The notes beneath the pieces were generated by a model. It saw nothing but the letters and a program-made list of their open reading frames with translations. It ran no database searches and was not told where the DNA came from. Positions 34,934 to 43,347 of a stretch of 64,000 bases of DNA are shown here, one piece after another. The position numbers and the translations under genes were made by a program. How positions within the stretch are numbered: position 1 is the stretch's first letter; each line of letters opens with the position of its first letter. Source of the DNA: Pseudomonas sp. Marseille-Q3773 (lineage in GTDB: Bacteria > Pseudomonadota > Gammaproteobacteria > Pseudomonadales > Pseudomonadaceae); NCBI RefSeq assembly GCF_916618955.1, contig NZ_OU745390.1, positions 2,170,001 through 2,234,000 on the forward strand, written 5' to 3'.

Positions 34934-35671
34934 ATGCACGGCATTGAACAGAAGGTCATCGTGATCACCGGCGCCAGCAGTGGTATCGGCGAAGCAACCG
35001 CGCGCCTGCTCGCCAGCCAAGGCGCACGTGTAGTCCTCGGTGCCCGCCGCACCGATCGCCTGGAAGCACTGGCCAGGGAAATTCGTTCCGCAGGCGGTAT
35101 CGCTGATGTCCTGGCGCTGGATGTCACCCGCCTGGATGACATGCAGTCGTTCATCGACTTCGCCGTCGAACTGCATGGCCGCGTCGATGTGCTGATCAAC
35201 AACGCCAGTGTCATGCCGCTCTCCAGGCTCGAAGCGCTCAAGGTCGATGAGTGGAACCGGATGATCGACGTCAACATTCGCGGCGTACTGCACGGCATTG
35301 CCGCAACGCTGCCGCTCATGCAACAGCAGCGTGCCGGGCAGATCATCAATATCGCCTCCATCGGTGCCTATGCCGTGAGCCCTACCGCTGCGGTGTACTG
35401 CGCCACCAAATATGCCGTACGGGCCATCTCCGAGGGCCTGCGCCAGGAGGTGGGCGGTGACATCCGGGTCACCGTCATAGCCCCAGGGGTCACCGAGTCC
35501 GAACTGGCCGACAGCATTTCCGACGAGGGCGGCCGTGCCGAGATGCGCGAGTTCCGCAAGATCGCGATTCCAGCCTCGGCCATCGCCCGCGCGATCGCCT
35601 ACGCCGTGGAACAGCCTGCGGATGTCGATGTCAGTGAACTGATCGTGCGCCCGACCGCAAGTCCATTCTGA
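34934..35671 (+). CDS. SDR-family oxidoreductase, module copy A
   Basis: This 245-aa classical short-chain dehydrogenase has TGASSGIG (12-19) for the cofactor, the active-site Y-C-A-T-K after SIGAYAVSPTAAV, and a usual length. The motif normally read NNAG is NNAS here (Ser92), while copy B has NNAG. ATG 34934 follows AGGAG by nine bases. It probably reduces a carbonyl or oxidises an alcohol. It is the first gene of a module with Atu4866-family and AraC-family members. Confidence 0.9.
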   Translation: MHGIEQKVIVITGASSGIGEATARLLASQGARVVLGARRTDRLEALAREIRSAGGIADVLALDVTRLDDMQSFIDFAVELHGRVDVLINNASVMPLSRLEALKVDEWNRMIDVNIRGVLHGIAATLPLMQQQRAGQIINIASIGAYAVSPTAAVYCATKYAVRAISEGLRQEVGGDIRVTVIAPGVTESELADSISDEGGRAEMREFRKIAIPASAIARAIAYAVEQPADVDVSELIVRPTASPF

Positions 35672-35698
35672 ACGCCCTGACGACAGCGAGGAAAAGCC

Positions 35699-35953
35699 AT
35701 GGCTGAACCATTTGGAGATCAGGACAAATACGTTGGCATGTGGGTGACGGCTGATGGCCAGATTCGCCATGAACTCCTGCCTGGCGGCCGCTATGACGAA
35801 GCCCGCGGAGGGCAACAAAGCGCGTACCAAGGTCGATACTGGCTGGAGGGTGATCACATCGAGTACGTGGATGACACCGGATTTACTGCCGACGGGGAGT
35901 TTCGCGGCAACGTGCTGTATCACGCAGGGATGATTCTCTATCCCGAGCGTTGA
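35699..35953 (+). CDS. Atu4866-family small protein
   Basis: This 84-aa protein is a good match to the Atu4866 domain: YVGMWVTADGQIRHELLPGG, YDEARGGQQSAYQGRYW, the acidic DHIEYVDDTGFTADGEF and HAGMILYPER. It is a small beta-barrel-like family of unknown function, often next to SDR genes. It starts 27 bp after the SDR stop with GAGGAAAA as ribosome site, so the two are co-transcribed. In the second module this gene has been deleted. Confidence 0.88.
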   Translation: MAEPFGDQDKYVGMWVTADGQIRHELLPGGRYDEARGGQQSAYQGRYWLEGDHIEYVDDTGFTADGEFRGNVLYHAGMILYPER

Positions 35954-35959
35954 GGGGAC

Positions 35960-35989
35960 AGCCGGGATGGAAACATTCCGGCTTTTTTT
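35960..35989 (+). terminator. Rho-independent terminator of module A
   Basis: A 10-bp stem with one G-T wobble and a GAAA tetraloop (35960-35983) is followed by seven T residues. It ends the SDR-Atu4866 operon and is homologous to the terminator at 44122-44149. Confidence 0.9.
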
Positions 35990-36161
35990 CCGACCTTTGC
36001 CTTTCAGAACACGCATCCACAGCGGGTTCTTCACATCCCCCAACGGGTCCGCGAACGGCCTTCAGTGTGGAAAGCCTAGGTGTGAACCTCACTCCACCTT
36101 GTCAGACCAATGCCCGAGGTGGCTCGTTTGAGCAGACGTACTGACTGAGGTGATAATTTCC

Positions 36162-36456
36162 CTGGAGGTCATAGAGCGGGCTTCAGCCCATGGTTTGGAG
36201 GCTTACATCCGGGGTGAGCGGCTTGCCGCCTCGGACGTTCTGGCCGATAGGGATATGTTGGTGCAGAACTGTAACCGGGAGCGTAAGGAAGAGAGCTTTA
36301 TCGTGCCCGCCGTAGCTGAGCCCTTGCTCGTATGGATCATCTCCGGGAATGCTGCCGTACAGGAGCATGAGCTTGACGGCGACTGGCAATGTAGCCAGGT
36401 GTCCAAAGGTGATTTCTTCTTTCACACCCACTCAATACTGTAAGTAGTGAGTGGGC
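36162..36456 (+). pseudogene. AraC regulator remnant with large internal deletion
   Basis: Codons corresponding to residues 1 to about 85 of the intact regulator at 44211 are recognisable: ERASAHGLEAYIRGERLAAS, FIVPAVAEPLLVWIISGNAA, SKGDFF. The start ATG has become CTG. At about 36424 the frame jumps to the last codons and 3' flank of the gene (CACCCACTCAATACTG, then TAAGTAGTGAGTGGGCC), matching the end of the intact copy. About 235 codons, including the entire DNA-binding domain, are gone. The remaining part is only moderately similar, so the deletion is old. Confidence 0.85.
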
Positions 36457-36464
36457 CACGCCGG

Positions 36465-37022
36465 TCAGAGGTTCTGGGGACGGAATTGCTGGCGCAAGTC
36501 CAAGGTTTCCCCCGCCACCATGAATTGACCACCTCCCCTATAGTGCAACGTTCCAGGCTGCTCCACCGAGCGGTCTACATGTGCTTTGACCACTTCCCAT
36601 ATGAACAGACCGTAATCGTCGATCAGCTTCGAGTCATACAGCTGGCATTCGAAGCTGGCATAACACTCGGCTATCAGCGGCGCTTCAACCCGCGTCGCAG
36701 CTGTTGGGGTAAGACCGAATTGACGGAACTTGTCCACGTCACTGCCCGTACTGTTGCCCACCGCGACTACTTGGTCCGCCAGCTCCAGGGTGGGTACGTT
36801 GATCACACATTGCTGGCTGTTGCGGATCAGTTCGTAGCTATGGTTCCCCGACCAGATGTAGCAGCCAAAAAGGGCTGGATCGAATTGCATCATCATGTGC
36901 CAACCCATGGTCATGATGTTACTTTCGCCGTTCCAGGCCGAGGTCACGAGCACAATGGGTCCGGTTTCCAGATGCTGGCGAACGTCAATGAGGGGGAAGT
37001 CGGTTTTTCGAAGTGCGGCCAT
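36465..37022 (-). CDS. Flavin reductase-like / split-barrel FMN-binding protein
   Basis: This 185-aa protein fits the flavin-reductase-like split barrel. The GPIVLVTSAWNGESNIMTMG segment binds FMN phosphate, and the SYELIRNSQQCVINVP segment is typical. It would use FMN for reduction or desaturation of a small substrate. ATG 37022 follows GGAGG. It is 79 bp downstream of the second SDR on the same strand, so one operon is likely. Confidence 0.85.
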   Translation of the reverse strand: MAALRKTDFPLIDVRQHLETGPIVLVTSAWNGESNIMTMGWHMMMQFDPALFGCYIWSGNHSYELIRNSQQCVINVPTLELADQVVAVGNSTGSDVDKFRQFGLTPTAATRVEAPLIAECYASFECQLYDSKLIDDYGLFIWEVVKAHVDRSVEQPGTLHYRGGGQFMVAGETLDLRQQFRPQNL

Positions 37023-37100
37023 GACGCCTCCGTTGAAAGATCTGGTAGCAAGAAAACGCGTTGTGCTGCCAATACAGCACAACGCGGATACGGCGAAGGA

Positions 37101-37862
37101 TCAACCTACCGGGACGCTCATGCCGCCATCGGCCATGACCACCGAACCGACAATGAAGCTGGCGCGCTCGGAAGCCAGGAAAGAGACAATCTCGGCGATC
37201 TCTTCCGGCGCTGCAGCTCGACCGATCGGCGCGGACTTGCCATGCTCTTGCAGGAACCCGCGACCGTCTTCCATGAAGTGGTTCAACAGGTTGGTAACCA
37301 CATCCCCCACGCCAATGGCATTGACCCGAATGCCGTGTTCGATCGCTTCCAGCGCCTGGGTACGAGTCAACTGTGCCAAGGCGCCTTTGGACGCGGTATA
37401 GGCCGCGATGCCTGGAAATGCGAAGTAGGACGCGTACGAGGCGATGTTCACGATCGCGCCGCTCTTGTTCTTCATCATCTCCTTCATCGCCTCCCGGGAG
37501 TGAAGAAACGCCCCCGTCACGTTGGTTTGCATCTGCCACTCCCAATCTTCTCGGGTCATTTCGACGAGGGGCTTGTATAGGATGCGACCCGCGTTATTCA
37601 CCAGGACGTCCAACTTGCCAAACTTCTCTACCGCCAACGCCACCGCTTGCTCGGCAGAGCCGTCAACGGTGATATCGGCGACGAAAGGAACCAGGCCGGG
37701 ACGCTCAAGCGCGTTGACTTTCGGGTCGATATCCTCGGCAATGACTTTCGCTCCACGGCTGTGAAGCAGCTCGGCGATGGCTTTCCCGATACCGCTAGCC
37801 GCGCCGGTCACCAGCACCACTTTGCCTGCCACTTCGTTTGGGGTTGGGATGAAGTCGGTCAT
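37101..37862 (-). CDS. SDR-family oxidoreductase
   Basis: This 253-aa classical short-chain dehydrogenase has TGAASGIG, NNAGRILYKPLVEMTREDWE and the catalytic S-Y-K (NIASYASYFAFPGIAAYTAS, then K). The C-terminal VMADGGMSVPVG is typical. A deleted remnant of a close relative remains at 45160-45285. It heads a two-gene operon with the flavin-reductase-like protein, downstream of a LysR gene on the same strand. Confidence 0.9.
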   Translation of the reverse strand: MTDFIPTPNEVAGKVVLVTGAASGIGKAIAELLHSRGAKVIAEDIDPKVNALERPGLVPFVADITVDGSAEQAVALAVEKFGKLDVLVNNAGRILYKPLVEMTREDWEWQMQTNVTGAFLHSREAMKEMMKNKSGAIVNIASYASYFAFPGIAAYTASKGALAQLTRTQALEAIEHGIRVNAIGVGDVVTNLLNHFMEDGRGFLQEHGKSAPIGRAAAPEEIAEIVSFLASERASFIVGSVVMADGGMSVPVG

Positions 37863-38083
37863 TTTGCTGTCTCCAGGTCAGGAATTGGTTGTCGCTTTCG
37901 ACGGTGCCAATTTCTCTCCTTTTTGACATTCGACTCCCTGGTGACTTTGCTTTGCCTATCGGAGTTTTGCTTTTTTCGTGCGCTCGGCAGCGCGCGGGGC
38001 TGGTCTGGGCAACAACCTAACAGGGGCCTAGCCGGCTAAAAACCAGGAAATAACGAAGGGTTTATTCGACTTGTTCGACAAGC

Positions 38084-38989
38084 CTAGAGGGCTTCGGCTT
38101 GCTGGCCGAAGCGTTTGAGGAGCCATAGACCAGCCGGCCCAGGCGGCGAATCAGTCCGGTAGATAACGTCAAACGCGTAAGAGCCGCCTTTGCAATCGGG
38201 TAGGTCGAGATGGACAAGATGTCCCGCAGTGAGGTCTGCCTGGACCATAGGCAAGGGCATGTTGCCCCAGCCAATGCCTTCCTTGAGTAGCATGTGTTTT
38301 GCGCCTAAGTCCGCGAGCCGCCAGGTACGGGGGCTCACTACGGCAAAATCTCTGTCCCCGGTAAGCGTTGAGCGGTCTGACAACACCAACTGGATGTGAT
38401 TTCTTGCCGCACCAGGCTCGTTGCGGCTGGCGAGAGCAAGTGGGTGCGCCGGGGCTGCAACGGGTACTAACTCAACACTGCCTGCGCCGACACGCTCCAG
38501 GCCATCCCTCCCGGTGTCCAGGGGGCGACTGATCCCAATGCCGGCTTTTTTCTCAAGTACTAGTTGCGTGACCGCACCGAGCGCTTCCATGTGTAGATGC
38601 AAGGCCACGGTGGGAAACACCTGTCTAAAAGTCGTGAGTGCATCGACCACCCGCTCCGCTGGCAGCATTACATCCAGAGCAAGATGCACCTCTGCTTCGA
38701 GACCGTGCAACAGTCCAGACACCTTCGATCGCAGTCCGTTGACTCCGTTGATGATCGTTCGTGCTTCGGCCAACACTGTACGTCCAGCCTCTGTCAGCTG
38801 TGGTTTACGTGTCGTCTTGCGGTCAAAAAGTGATACGCCGAGCTGCAACTCGAGATTGGAAATGGAGTAGCTCACCACTGACGTTGCACGATGCAGTTTC
38901 CTTGCAGCACCGGCGAAGCTTCCCACCTCTACGACCGTCAGGAGAACTTTCAGCTGGTCTAGAGTTGGTGTGCCAGGATCTGAAATCAT
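38084..38989 (-). CDS. LysR-family transcriptional regulator
   Basis: This 301-aa protein has an HTH (VVEVGSFAGAARKLHRATSV then VSYSISNLE) and a complete effector domain (AEVHLALDVMLPAERVVDAL). It lies upstream of the SDR and flavin-reductase genes on the same strand, with a 221-bp gap (37863-38083) that could hold their promoter. It may control those genes; targets are inferred only from position. Confidence 0.88.
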   Translation of the reverse strand: MISDPGTPTLDQLKVLLTVVEVGSFAGAARKLHRATSVVSYSISNLELQLGVSLFDRKTTRKPQLTEAGRTVLAEARTIINGVNGLRSKVSGLLHGLEAEVHLALDVMLPAERVVDALTTFRQVFPTVALHLHMEALGAVTQLVLEKKAGIGISRPLDTGRDGLERVGAGSVELVPVAAPAHPLALASRNEPGAARNHIQLVLSDRSTLTGDRDFAVVSPRTWRLADLGAKHMLLKEGIGWGNMPLPMVQADLTAGHLVHLDLPDCKGGSYAFDVIYRTDSPPGPAGLWLLKRFGQQAEAL

Positions 38990-39278
38990 TTTTACCAGCT
39001 CGGGAATATTGGATTAAGGCATGCTATTTGGCGCGCATCACTATGTCGACAGGTGAGTCGATCCCTCGGCCGATTATGTTTAGAGCGCCTGTCGTTCTAC
39101 CGAGGCTACGAGCGGCAGCTACGGGTCGAGAGCAGCCCGTCATCACATCTTCTATCGACCCATTACGGACATTCAAGCAATCGCAAAAAAGCAATGACCA
39201 ACCAAAGATCTCAGATCGGCCTGAGCTGATTTTGAATCGCCCCGAAGCAGCGCTCAGGAGCGACTCACAACTACAACT
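38990..39278. other. Gene-free gap with a spaced inverted repeat
   Basis: No gene is seen in these 289 bp. A GGGTCGA/TCGACCC inverted repeat (39123-39129 and 39155-39161, 25-base spacer) is the only notable structure. The sequence is lower in G+C than its neighbours and may be the remains of an old coding region. Confidence 0.35.
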
Positions 39279-39716
39279 CTAGCCGGGCAGGCTGAGGTGC
39301 AGCAAGGGGAAGGGTCGGCCCTCGCCATCCAGCGGAGAACGGCCTTTTTGAACAAACCCGTAATGTAGATAGAACCCTGCCGCATCGGGGTTCTGCTCAT
39401 TCACATCAACGCTCATTCGACTGCGCGAACTGTGGGCATGACCCAGCAGCGCACGGCCAATACCTTGTCCTCGCAGATCGGGTTCGATGAAGAGCATCTC
39501 TACGTGGTTTTCATTGAGCCCGATAAACCCCCGCGGGCAGTCCTCGGCATCTACCGCCACCCATAGTTCCACAGCGGGTAGGTAGATATCACGAAGCTGA
39601 GGAAACAGTGCCTCGATATCGGATTCTTGCAGGAAGTGATGAGTGGCGCGAACGGAGCGCAGCCAAATGTTAAGCAGTTGCGGATGGTCGGCGTTAGTAG
39701 CCTGACGAATGATCAT
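39279..39716 (-). CDS. GNAT-family N-acetyltransferase
   Basis: This 145-aa protein has the acetyl-CoA signature EPDLRGQGIGRALLGHA (motif A, R/Q-x2-G-x-G/A) and the later NPDAAGFYLHYGFVQKGRS segment. The overall pattern is close to the YjaB type. The acceptor substrate is unknown. The next gene is 260 bp away and no gene is visible in between (39717-39979). Confidence 0.88.
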   Translation of the reverse strand: MIIRQATNADHPQLLNIWLRSVRATHHFLQESDIEALFPQLRDIYLPAVELWVAVDAEDCPRGFIGLNENHVEMLFIEPDLRGQGIGRALLGHAHSSRSRMSVDVNEQNPDAAGFYLHYGFVQKGRSPLDGEGRPFPLLHLSLPG

Positions 39717-39979
39717 AGAATCATCCTTTACACTTGATATCGAAAATGAGGCGCGCCAGTAGGTAGCGACCGTTTAAGTGTCGGCAACGTGTATGACCGC
39801 TTCGCGAGTTAACGCCTGGGCGGTTCACGGCAGAGGTAGCCAAAAAGGAGGGAGGAAGGACGATACTGAGGGTATTTCGGGGTGTCAATAAAAATCTACG
39901 GAGGGCAGGAGGAAGCATACATGACAAGGGGTGGTTGGGCCGGTAGAGAATCTGCTGCGCAGTGCCCTCATACTCCGAT

Positions 39980-40270
39980 TTACTTCTCAGCTGTTTTCTG
40001 ACAATTAAACAAGCTGATCATTGCCGGTGAAAGTAACAAGCCGAATAGCAATTGAAATGCACCTGTTAGCTTAAAGACAATCGCGACCAGCAAAATCAGG
40101 ATCGCACCCATTACGATGAAGCTGTATTCAATATGTCGGCGCTTGATTGAGGAAAAGCTGCCCCACTCATAAATCAGCCAGACATCGGAAAACTTGGCGT
40201 ACTCAGGGCCTTTAAGGCTTGAGGGAAGCGAGCCTGCTATATAGCCACTGCCAGGGCATTCAACTCTCAT
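39980..40270 (-). CDS. Hypothetical membrane protein
   Basis: A 96-codon frame starting MRVECPGSGYIAGSLPSSLK has two adjacent hydrophobic segments (FIVMGAILILLVAIVFKLTG and FQLLFGLLLSPAMISLF) and a short polar tail. No family is recognised. The region is lower in G+C than its neighbours, and the ribosome site is weak. It may be real but is not strongly supported. Confidence 0.45.
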   Translation of the reverse strand: MRVECPGSGYIAGSLPSSLKGPEYAKFSDVWLIYEWGSFSSIKRRHIEYSFIVMGAILILLVAIVFKLTGAFQLLFGLLLSPAMISLFNCQKTAEK

Positions 40271-40448
40271 GGCGCCGTCTTGAAACTTTGTGATTGTTCA
40301 TTGCTGCCCCTCCGAGCCCTGACGCTGAGCTAAAGGTACTCCGGACTAATCTGCTGGGCGTTATTCGGTTCAGCCCGTTCAGGTTACCGATCAAGCATAG
40401 CTACTGTTTAGCCATCATCGCCCCCAATGGCAGCCATCGCTGGAAAGC

Positions 40449-40518
40449 TGTACAGGGCCTGCCGGCGCAGGTCCTCGGCACCGATGAGCGCAAGCCCAAC
40501 CATCCTGCCACTCGCTGA
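40449..40518 (+). pseudogene. EamA transporter remnant
   Basis: The bases GTACAGGGCCTGCCGGCGCA and the following GGTCCTCGGC match the EamA gene near 31381-31420. Then at the sequence CGATGAGCGCAAGCCCAACC the match jumps to its last codons (31574 onward), ending DERKPNHPATR-stop. About 150 bp are deleted internally and the rest upstream is absent. The remainder of the 423-bp gap 40271-40693 holds no gene. Confidence 0.65.
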
Positions 40519-40693
40519 GGGGTTGGTGAGACTGACAGCACTGAACGTTGCCCGTGCAGTTTCGTAAGGCGCGCGCCGGGATGTGATTCCCTAAAGTGTG
40601 GCCCATTGGCCAGGCGCGAGCGGCAATAGCCCGGCTCCAGGAAACCTGGCCTGCCCGCGTATCGACCCGGAGTTGCCACACAGGATGCCCATC

Positions 40694-42148
40694 ATGTCTC
40701 AAATCGAAAGTGAAGCCACCGAACCCCGGCGCTGGTTGATGTTCGCCATCCTGCTGGTCGGTGCGTTTCTGCCGCCGCTGGATTTCTTCATCGTCAACGT
40801 TGCGCTGCCCTCGATACAGGCCGACCTGGGTACAGATGCTTCTGCCGAGCAGCTGGTGATCGCGTCCTACGCGACCCTCTATGCCGTGACGCTGATCACC
40901 GGCGGCCGACTCGGCGACCTGTACGGTCGCGGGCGGATGTTTTTCATCGGCCTGCTGGGCTTCGCCGCTGCTTCGCTGCTGTGCGGCGTGGCGGCCACGC
41001 CATGGGTACTGGTGCTCGGGCGCGCCTTGCAGGGCGTGAGCGCCGCCGTGATGGCGCCGCAGGCACTTGCCTCGGTGCAGGCGATTTTCCCGGCAGCGGA
41101 AAGGCCGTTGGCCCTGAGCCTGTACGGCGCCGTGTTTGGCCTGGCGTCAGTGATCGGCCAGGCGCTGGGTGGCGTGCTGATCGCGCTCGACCTGTTCGGC
41201 ATGGGCTGGCGCGCGATATTCCTGGTCAACCTGCCGATCGCATTGCTGGTGATTGTATTCGGTATCCCCGTGCTCAAGGACACCCGTGCGCTGCAGGCGA
41301 GCAAGCTGGACCTGGTGGGCACGGCGTTGTCAATGCTGGCCCTCGGCGCGCTGGTCGTGCCGTTGATCGAGGGCCGCGAAGCGGGATGGCCGTGGTGGGC
41401 GTGGCTATCGCTCGCCGCTGCACCTGCACTGGGGGCGTTGTTCTGGCGCTATGAGGCGCGCCTGCACCGCGCCGGCGGAACCCCTTTGCTGGCACCGGCC
41501 GCGCTGCAAGCCCCCGGGCTGGGCCGGGCGTTATCCATAGCGCTGTGCTTCTACGCCATTGGCGTGTTCTTCCTGCTGTTTTCGATCTACCTGCAAGGCG
41601 CACTGCATATGACCGCACTGCATGCCGGCCTGGTCTTCCTGCCGTTCGGCATCGGCTTCCTGATCGGCCCGCTCTCGGCTCCCCTGCTCAGGCGCGTGCT
41701 CGGCGGTTACGTGAACCCGGTAGGCATGGCGCTGGAAGTCATCGGCCTGCTCTGGCTGGGTTGGCTGATGTCAGTGACTCCCCCTGGCCTTGCTCCGCCT
41801 TTCACGTCCCTGTCGGGCATCCTGTTCTTGATCGGGCTGGGACAGGGCCTGGCCCTGCCGACGTTGATGCGCCTGGTCACGGGCCGGGTCGCACCGGCGT
41901 ACGCCGGGATGATCGCAGGCATCACCAGCGCGACCTTGCAGATCAGCACCTCGCTGAGCGTGGCCGTCATCGGCGGCGTGTTCTACACCGTGCTGGGGGA
42001 CCAGGTAACGGCAGCTCGTATCAGCCACGCCTTCATGGTCGCCGTGCTGTGCATGGCCGCCTGCCTGGCCGTAGGGGTTGCGCTGAGCCTGACGTTAGCG
42101 CGGCAGCCGGCACCGCTGGCGGAGGCAGCGGCGATGCGCTCGAGCTGA
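40694..42148 (+). CDS. MFS transporter, DHA2 (EmrB/QacA) type
   Basis: This 484-aa protein has about 14 helices. FLPPLDFFIVNVALPSIQAD in helix 1 and GRLGDLYGRGRMFFIGLLGF are the DHA2 signatures. It would export a drug or metabolite by proton antiport. ATG 40694 is preferred to ATG 40685, because AGGA then sits eight bases before it. It is convergent with the LysR gene at 42163, 14 bp away. Confidence 0.9.
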   Translation: MSQIESEATEPRRWLMFAILLVGAFLPPLDFFIVNVALPSIQADLGTDASAEQLVIASYATLYAVTLITGGRLGDLYGRGRMFFIGLLGFAAASLLCGVAATPWVLVLGRALQGVSAAVMAPQALASVQAIFPAAERPLALSLYGAVFGLASVIGQALGGVLIALDLFGMGWRAIFLVNLPIALLVIVFGIPVLKDTRALQASKLDLVGTALSMLALGALVVPLIEGREAGWPWWAWLSLAAAPALGALFWRYEARLHRAGGTPLLAPAALQAPGLGRALSIALCFYAIGVFFLLFSIYLQGALHMTALHAGLVFLPFGIGFLIGPLSAPLLRRVLGGYVNPVGMALEVIGLLWLGWLMSVTPPGLAPPFTSLSGILFLIGLGQGLALPTLMRLVTGRVAPAYAGMIAGITSATLQISTSLSVAVIGGVFYTVLGDQVTAARISHAFMVAVLCMAACLAVGVALSLTLARQPAPLAEAAAMRSS

Positions 42149-42162
42149 GCGCCGGCAGCCTG

Positions 42163-43014
42163 CTACCCTGCGCCGATCATGCTGGAGGCAAGGTCGGCCA
42201 GGGCGCGCAGCCGGTCCAGCTGACGCATGTCGCGGTGATAGCCCATCCAGATGTCCCGCCCCGGTGGTGGCTGATGCTCGTCCAGCAGCCGCAGGCCGGG
42301 TACCGAGTCGCCGAGCACACGTGGCAACACGGCGACCCCCAGCCCTTGCGCGCACATCTGTGCCTGAACCGTCCGGCTGCTGCTGGTGAACACGGTGCGG
42401 GCCTGCGGGTAACGCTGCTGTAACCAGTGCACATCCGGGTAATGGGCCTGGGCAATGTTCATCAGGATGAGCCCCAGGCCCTGGCCCTCCGGGTGTGGTG
42501 CCGGGGCATGCAATGCGATGTAGAGCCCGTACGGCAAGGTCGTCAGCTTGCGCTGGACGATGTCAGGCTCGGTGAAGGGCACGATCCGGAAAGCGATGTC
42601 TGCATCGCGACGGGCAAGGTCGAACAGCCGATGCCCGGCAATGACTTCGGGCACGATCAATGGATACTGTCGTGTCAGTTCGGCCAGCACCGGCGACAGT
42701 ACGTTGCAGGCGAACCAGTCGGCCGAGGAGATGCGTAACAGCCCCTCCGGCTGATCGCCATGCCCCGCCAGGCGACGTTCGATGGCCAGCGCACTGTGCT
42801 CCATGGCCAGCGCCAGGTCGAGAATCCGCTCGCCATTGTCGGTGAGCACCAGCCCCTGGGCAGTACGCAGGAAGAACGCTTGCCCACTGGCCTGTTCGAG
42901 CACCTGCAAACGCCGCCCGACGGTCGGGTGACTGACGCCCAACGCTCTCGCGGCTCCTCCCAACGAGCCACTGCGGGCAATTGCCAGGAAGATCCGCATG
43001 TCACTCCAGTCCAT
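42163..43014 (-). CDS. LysR-family transcriptional regulator
   Basis: This 283-aa protein has the HTH IARSGSLGGAARALGVSHPT followed by VGRRLQVLE, and an effector domain beginning at GLLRISSADWFACNVLSPVL. GAGGG lies before ATG 43014. No divergent partner is close: the next gene is the SDR of module B at 43348. The 210 bp to 43224 hold no gene. Confidence 0.9.
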   Translation of the reverse strand: MDWSDMRIFLAIARSGSLGGAARALGVSHPTVGRRLQVLEQASGQAFFLRTAQGLVLTDNGERILDLALAMEHSALAIERRLAGHGDQPEGLLRISSADWFACNVLSPVLAELTRQYPLIVPEVIAGHRLFDLARRDADIAFRIVPFTEPDIVQRKLTTLPYGLYIALHAPAPHPEGQGLGLILMNIAQAHYPDVHWLQQRYPQARTVFTSSSRTVQAQMCAQGLGVAVLPRVLGDSVPGLRLLDEHQPPPGRDIWMGYHRDMRQLDRLRALADLASSMIGAG

Positions 43015-43226
43015 GCTGCCCTCTCGTGCCAGAATGAGCGATGAGGTTGCAACAATGGCAGCCTGGCTGCAATCCCCTGAGCAACAGGCTTTGAACGTAC
43101 TGGCCGTCATCGGCCAATGCCTGTCGTTCGTGACTGCCAGATTCACCCGCAGCGGGCAACTGAAGCCGGGGCCCACAGGTACAACGCAGGCCTGATGGCA
43201 GATGAGATCCGTGTGGGGCAACCCAT

Positions 43227-43256
43227 GCAGGATCGTACATGCCATCCGCAGAATCG
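43227..43256 (+). promoter_or_regulatory. AraC-type paired half-sites, copy B
   Basis: GCAGGATCG (43227-43235) and GCAGAATCG (43248-43256) lie 21 bp apart, as in copy A. Only one base differs within the first half-site, and both keep the GCAT-type extension. It is the probable operator for the AraC regulator at 44211. Confidence 0.6.
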
Positions 43257-43347
43257 GCATAACCCGGCCCAGCCCAGGCCTCTTACTCTTGCTTCACCAC
43301 CTGCTTATTGACAGGGGCTTCTTCAGCCACGAACAGGAGTGAAAAAA

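Larger units (their letters stand above)
34811..35671. repeat. Long direct repeat, copy A (SDR gene plus promoter)
   Basis: The 861 bp here match 43225-44085 with about ten differences in all: three in the half-site region and seven in the coding part. Identity ends abruptly at the SDR stop codon, and the flanks are far more diverged. The copies are 8,414 bp apart in direct orientation. Confidence 0.9.

Noticed and set aside
39123..39161. Spaced inverted repeat considered as an integron attC site
   Set aside because: It lacks the RYYYAAC/GTTRRRY core ends, and no integrase or gene-cassette array is visible.
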